NCBI RefSeq assembly: GCF_003813865.1
Contig: NZ_RMVG01000003.1
Location: 1 to 64,000, forward strand
Direction: 5' to 3'
DNA from: Candidatus Pantoea deserta
Lineage (GTDB): Bacteria > Pseudomonadota > Gammaproteobacteria > Enterobacterales > Enterobacteriaceae
Length of the DNA: 64,000 bases
Shown here: in pieces, positions 60,309-64,000 of the stretch
Numbering within the stretch: the first letter of the stretch is position 1
Layout of the letters: each line of letters begins with the position of its first letter
Position numbers and translations under genes: made by a program
Notes under the pieces: generated by a model
What the model was told of the DNA's origin: nothing
Databases searched by the model: none
The model's input: only the letters and a program-made list of their open reading frames with translations

Positions 60309-61691
60309 TCAGTCAAAAAGCGCGGTCAGATAGTCGTTGCTGAAGCGGCGCTGCGGATCCAGTTCGCTGCGCAGCGCGCGAAAATCGTCCCAGTGCGGAT
60401 AGAGGTCGCGCCAGGCGTAGCGGCTGGCGTCATAGTATTTGCCCCAGTGCGGGCGACCGCCTTCTTCCGCCAGCAACTTCTCCACCTCGGTAAGAAAGTG
60501 CAGGCCATCCTGCGACAGCGAGCCGTCGTCAGCGTAATAGACCACAAAGCCAAAAAAGCAGGTCGGCTCGCCATAGGCCGGGCTGAGCCAGGCGTCTGAC
60601 GCGCCGGTGCAGCGCAGGATAATCGGGTAGTGCATATGCGGTTTTTCCGCGGCGTACCAGCGCTTGATTTTGCTGATAACGGCAGGGGTGCGCGAAAGCG
60701 GCACGCCAATTTCAACGTTGATTTGCGGCACCGCAATGCCGCGGCAGAACAGCTGGTAAATATCGCCGGTCACGTCGGTAAAGTCGCGAAAGCGGGTAAC
60801 GGTGCGGAACTGCTTGCCGCCTTTGCCATGGATCTGAGTATCGCGGTGCATCTGCTCCAGCGTCTGATCGATGGTGCTGTTCAGACTGTCGTCGCCTTGA
60901 TCGGTGTGCTTTACCACCTCGCGACCGTTGCGCTGCCACTCTGCGTTTTCCTGCTCGCTGGCTTCGTTCGCGTTCCAGACGTGCATCAGGTTGTCGTCAA
61001 CGAACCACCAGGCCTTGCTCAGCGCATACTCCTGGTTCCAGCGCAGCAGATCCTGCTCAAGGTTATCCGCCGACACGGCGTTTTTATGGCAGGTATAGAT
61101 GCGGAACGGCTGGGTACGCAGCGTCACGGCGGTCACGATGCCGAGCGCGCCCAGCGTGACCTGAGTGGCCGGAAAGTCCGGCTCGCCGCGCGTAAATTCG
61201 CGTACTGACCCGTCGGCCAGCACCATGCGAATACGCAGCGCCTCGTCCGCCAGCGAGCTTTGATGCAGCCCCTGACCGTGCGTGCCGGTCGCCATCGCGC
61301 CCGCCAGCTTCTGAACGGCAATGACGCCGGGCGAGGCAGCCAGCATGCGATCCATTGCGGTCAGCTGAATATAGACGTCGTTGAGCGTGGTGCCTGCGCC
61401 GACGGTAATGCTGTCGCTGTCCTGCGCCAGCAGGCCAGAGAGCGCGCTGATATCCACCAGCACAGCTTCTTCGTCGACACACAGCATACGGCCCGGCGAC
61501 AGGCGGCTGCCGACTACGCGCACGCGACCTTGAGTATTCCGCAGCAGCTGTTGTAATTCCGCCTCGCTGCGCGGCTGGTGTAACCGCTGACGGCTGCCAA
61601 CGCGGGCGTTCTGCGCCCAGTTCCACAGCGCGTCATCCTCGGCGCTGAGGGTAGTGTTGCGTAGGGGATAACGTTCGACGTCTCTGCTCAC
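60309..61691 (-). CDS. FAD-linked aldonolactone/alditol-oxidase-type enzyme
   Basis: 460 residues. VAO/PCMH flavoprotein: FAD motif RVRVVGSRLSPGRM (about 57), GAMATGTHGQGLHQSS, and the C-terminal GGRPHWGKYYD motif of D-arabinono-1,4-lactone and xylitol/alditol oxidases. Oxidises a polyol or lactone with oxygen to make H2O2 and a carbonyl product. No signal peptide. First gene of a two-gene unit with GT8. Sugar specificity is unknown. Confidence 0.85.
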   Translation of the reverse strand: MSRDVERYPLRNTTLSAEDDALWNWAQNARVGSRQRLHQPRSEAELQQLLRNTQGRVRVVGSRLSPGRMLCVDEEAVLVDISALSGLLAQDSDSITVGAGTTLNDVYIQLTAMDRMLAASPGVIAVQKLAGAMATGTHGQGLHQSSLADEALRIRMVLADGSVREFTRGEPDFPATQVTLGALGIVTAVTLRTQPFRIYTCHKNAVSADNLEQDLLRWNQEYALSKAWWFVDDNLMHVWNANEASEQENAEWQRNGREVVKHTDQGDDSLNSTIDQTLEQMHRDTQIHGKGGKQFRTVTRFRDFTDVTGDIYQLFCRGIAVPQINVEIGVPLSRTPAVISKIKRWYAAEKPHMHYPIILRCTGASDAWLSPAYGEPTCFFGFVVYYADDGSLSQDGLHFLTEVEKLLAEEGGRPHWGKYYDASRYAWRDLYPHWDDFRALRSELDPQRRFSNDYLTALFD

Positions 61692-61764
61692 GACTGCGTT
61701 CCTGTGTTGAGATCTGAGAAATAATGTCAGTTAAGCGTAGCCCATCGCAGCATTGTCGCTTCCC

Positions 61765-62406
61765 TTAGGCCGTTTTACGGATGTAACGCAGCGTCGCCGT
61801 CACCGCCAGCTGGCGATTGCGGCGGATACTCTCTTCTTCGCTGTTATCGGGGCTGAACAGCGCGTTAAAGGTGTAGCGATTAGAGACGTGATGCACACAA
61901 ATACTGCTGATCAGGCGGTGCACGTCGATGGTCTCTATTTCGCGAATAAAAATACCCTGCTGCTGGCCGCGCGTCAGGATCGCCTCCAGTACGTCAAGGG
62001 CGCTGCGGTTCAGCGCCTTAATGCGCGGCGACTGGGAAATATAGCGACCGCGCAGCAGGTTCTCCGTGCACACCAGCCGCATAAAATCGGGATGGGTGAC
62101 GTGGTAGTCAAAGCTGGCTTCCACCAGCTTGCTCATTGCCAGTTCTGGCTCCATCGCCGCCAGGTTCAGGCCGGTTTCATGCTGACGGATCGCCTGATAG
62201 ACCTGCTCCAGCACCTCGATATAGAGCTTTTCTTTGCTGCCGAAATGGTAAACCACCATTCGTTTGGTGGTCTGCGCATTCTCCGCAATCTGCTCCAGAC
62301 GTGCGCCCTGCATGCCGTATTCGGCAAAGGTCGTCAGGGCGCCGGCAAGGATGCGTTTTTTTAGCCCTTCAGGGTCATTTTTTCGTTTTGGGGTGGTATC
62401 CGACAT
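61765..62406 (-). CDS. TetR-family transcriptional regulator
   Basis: 213 residues from ATG 62406. N-terminal TetR HTH (about 18-63: ILAGALTTFAEYGMQGARLEQIAENAQTTKRMVVYHF). C-terminal domain resembles RutR-like regulators. It is divergent from the MetQ-like gene and on the same strand as the oxidase-GT8 pair. A palindrome before the MetQ-like gene is a plausible target. Confidence 0.83.
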   Translation of the reverse strand: MSDTTPKRKNDPEGLKKRILAGALTTFAEYGMQGARLEQIAENAQTTKRMVVYHFGSKEKLYIEVLEQVYQAIRQHETGLNLAAMEPELAMSKLVEASFDYHVTHPDFMRLVCTENLLRGRYISQSPRIKALNRSALDVLEAILTRGQQQGIFIREIETIDVHRLISSICVHHVSNRYTFNALFSPDNSEEESIRRNRQLAVTATLRYIRKTA

Positions 62407-62562
62407 AGTGCTCAGTAACAAAGAGAGTCAAAACGGCATGGTAGCACAGCCTGACAGCAGGATTTGGCGACGCGAGCGGCAACCTGTTTATATGCATTTC
62501 AGGAATAGCATTGCCGTATAAATCATAATGCAGATATAAGCAACTGCGTATACTGCGGCTAT

Positions 62563-62577
62563 CTGTCGTTACGACAG
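62563..62577. promoter_or_regulatory. Palindrome upstream of the MetQ-like gene
   Basis: CTGTCGTTACGACAG: perfect 7-base arms around one base, 44 bases before the ATG and 157 bases from the divergent TetR start. Candidate TetR operator. Confidence 0.5.
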
Positions 62578-62620
62578 TCAATCTTAACTTTAGCGACTAT
62601 CACTTTTGGGAAGCAAATTT

Positions 62621-63451
62621 ATGCACACACGTGTGGCTGTTACTAAAAATAAACTTTTGTCTGTTACCGCCGCCGCGCTGCTGCTGGCCGGTAGCGCTCT
62701 GGCCCCTTTTGCCGCCGCCCAGGCCGCGGACAAAACCTCCGTCAAAGTGGGAATTATGAGCGGCGAAGATGAGGATGTCTGGCGCGAGGTGGTGAAGCAG
62801 GCGGCGGCAAAAGGGTTAACGGTAAAAACCGTGGTTTTTAACGACTATAACCAGCCAAATGAAGCCCTGCAGAATGGCGAAGTGGACGCCAACGCCTTCC
62901 AGCATCAGCCTTTCCTCAACAACCAGATCAAAGTTAACCACTACGACATCGTGCGCGTCGGCGACACCGCCGTATGGCCCATCGGTCTCTACTCGAAAAA
63001 AGTAAAATCCGCCGCGGAGCTGAAAAAGGGGGCGGTGATTGGCGTACCGAACGATCCCTCTAACGAAGCGCGCGGGCTGGTTCTGCTTGAGCAGCAGGGC
63101 GTGATCAAACTTCGTCCGGGGGCAGGCATCGCGGCCACCACCGCCGATATTACCGATAACCCGCGCCAGGTTCAGATCAAAGAGCTGGACTCCGGCATTA
63201 TTGGCCGCTCGGTGCCCGATCTGGATGCGGCGGTGGTCAATACCGACTGGGCGCTGAAAAGCGGTCTGACTAAAGAGGACCGCATCGCTCAGGAGCCGGT
63301 CAAAGACAACCCTTACAACAACTTTATCGCGGTGAAAAAAGAGAGCGTCGATGCGCCCTGGGTTAAAACCCTGGTGGCCTCTTACCAGAATGATGCGGTA
63401 AAGAAAGTGTTTGATCAGGTTTACAAAGGCACCGGCCTGACCGCCTGGTAA
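62621..63451 (+). CDS. MetQ-like ABC transporter binding protein
   Basis: 276 residues from ATG 62621, which has GGGAAG upstream (TTG 62606 would add five residues). Signal peptide about 1-35, with AQA-ADK cleavage and no lipobox Cys, unlike lipoprotein MetQ. NlpA/MetQ fold: [26 protein letters not shown], and [12 protein letters not shown]-/L-methionine or a related compound is the likely ligand. An ABC ATPase gene follows 11 bases later. Confidence 0.85.
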   Translation: MHTRVAVTKNKLLSVTAAALLLAGSALAPFAAAQAADKTSVKVGIMSGEDEDVWREVVKQAAAKGLTVKTVVFNDYNQPNEALQNGEVDANAFQHQPFLNNQIKVNHYDIVRVGDTAVWPIGLYSKKVKSAAELKKGAVIGVPNDPSNEARGLVLLEQQGVIKLRPGAGIAATTADITDNPRQVQIKELDSGIIGRSVPDLDAAVVNTDWALKSGLTKEDRIAQEPVKDNPYNNFIAVKKESVDAPWVKTLVASYQNDAVKKVFDQVYKGTGLTAW

Positions 63452-63462
63452 GGATAGCGAGC

Positions 63463-64000
63463 ATGACGGTATTTTCAGAGGCAGCCGCGCCTGGCGCGGT
63501 GATGCGCGGCGTCGCCGAGGGCGCGCAGGATGTCGCCGCAGCAGGTGACAGCGTGGTGCGCCTGCAAAATGTGTCGCGCCGCTTTGGTCAGACGCAGGCG
63601 CTAAAAGCAGTGTCGCTCAGGGTGCGTAAAGGCGAAATCCTCGGCATTATCGGCCGCAGCGGCGCGGGGAAATCGACATTGATCCGCTGCCTTAACGGGC
63701 TGGAGCAGCCCGATGAAGGCGTGATTGAGATTGAAGGGCAGCGGATTACCGGTCTGTCGGAGAAGCAGCTGCAAAAGGTTCGCAGCCGCGTCGGCATGGT
63801 ATTCCAGCATTTTAATCTGTTGTCGGCAAAAACCGTCGCGCAAAACGTGGCGCTGCCGCTGAAGATCGCCGGTATGCCAAAAGCCCAACGCGCCCAGCGC
63901 GTCGCGGAGCTGCTGGAGCTGGTAGGGCTGGCGGATAAGGCGCACCACTATCCGGCGGCGCTGTCGGGCGGCCAAAAGCAGCGCGTCGGCATTGCGCGCG
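63463..64000 (+). CDS. MetN-like ABC ATPase (3' end outside window)
   Basis: Open from ATG 63463 to the window edge, about 179 codons. Walker [10 protein letters not shown] and signature LSGGQKQR are intact, with a Q-loop FQHFNLL. Has about 30 extra residues before the usual MetN start. Paired with the MetQ-like protein; the permease should follow beyond the window. Confidence 0.88.
   Translation, partial: MTVFSEAAAPGAVMRGVAEGAQDVAAAGDSVVRLQNVSRRFGQTQALKAVSLRVRKGEILGIIGRSGAGKSTLIRCLNGLEQPDEGVIEIEGQRITGLSEKQLQKVRSRVGMVFQHFNLLSAKTVAQNVALPLKIAGMPKAQRAQRVAELLELVGLADKAHHYPAALSGGQKQRVGIAR

Overview
The window is chromosomal DNA of a Gram-negative enterobacterium, most likely an Erwiniaceae member of the Pantoea/Mixta type. 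Three things point there. The complete his operon (hisGDCBHAFI) has a histidine-rich leader peptide (six His codons) and an attenuator. The block yeeZ, sbcB, dacD, yeeA, tmaR, gnd and tRNA-Asn has enterobacterial gene content. Most genes are GC-rich at third codon positions. The genus is an inference; species cannot be read from the window.

Layout. (1) 1-8020: the 3' end of an O-antigen/surface-polysaccharide locus. It holds the tail of an unrecognised gene, an ABC polysaccharide exporter (wzm, wzt), gnd, and an about 1400-residue multidomain methyltransferase/glycosyltransferase. All but gnd are AT-rich, as expected of exchanged O-antigen DNA. (2) 8024-10762, minus strand: an M14-type deacylase, a polar amino-acid binding protein, and a yeaK-type tRNA deacylase homologue broken by an in-frame TAG. 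(3) 10842-18147: the his operon with leader, attenuator and promoter. (4) 18223-25056: yeeZ, then putrescine catabolism as two divergent units, puuD-puuR-puuB and puuA-puuP, with puuC and puuE absent and a 49-codon ORF overlapping the puuP start. (5) 25075-31152: a DeoR regulator and the L-threonate/4-carbon sugar-acid operon ltnD-otnK-otnC-otnI plus a GntP-type permease. (6) 31182-37233: a small membrane protein, sbcB, a hicAB toxin-antitoxin pair, dacD, a decayed cytochrome c fragment, yeeA and tmaR. (7) 37247-42712: an orphan LacI-like repressor, a ydcF homologue, a ketopantoate reductase, an ArsR regulator and a second elongation factor G. (8) 42885-54585: a peptide-type ABC importer with two near-duplicate binding proteins, GNAT, two permeases and a fused double ATPase, followed by an NtaA/DszA-type flavin monooxygenase, a PhnD-like protein overlapping a desaturase, and a second luciferase-type enzyme. 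(9) 54628-64000: two MFS exporters around a TetR regulator, tRNA-Asn, a Gfo/Idh/MocA dehydrogenase, a GT8 glycosyltransferase paired with an aldonolactone-type FAD oxidase, a TetR regulator, and the start of a MetQ/MetN-like ABC importer that runs off the window.

How the genes work together. Wzm/Wzt should export a lipid-linked glycan that the multidomain protein may extend, modify or cap. The puu genes import putrescine, glutamylate it, oxidise it and hydrolyse the product, but the aldehyde-dehydrogenase and transaminase steps must be supplied from elsewhere. The otn operon feeds C4 sugar acids into central metabolism. Region 8 looks like a scavenging system in which an imported organic compound is opened by reduced-flavin monooxygenases; the substrate is not readable from sequence. 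The most novel-looking items are the multidomain protein, the region 8 cassette, the GT8 + oxidase pair and the extra EF-G.
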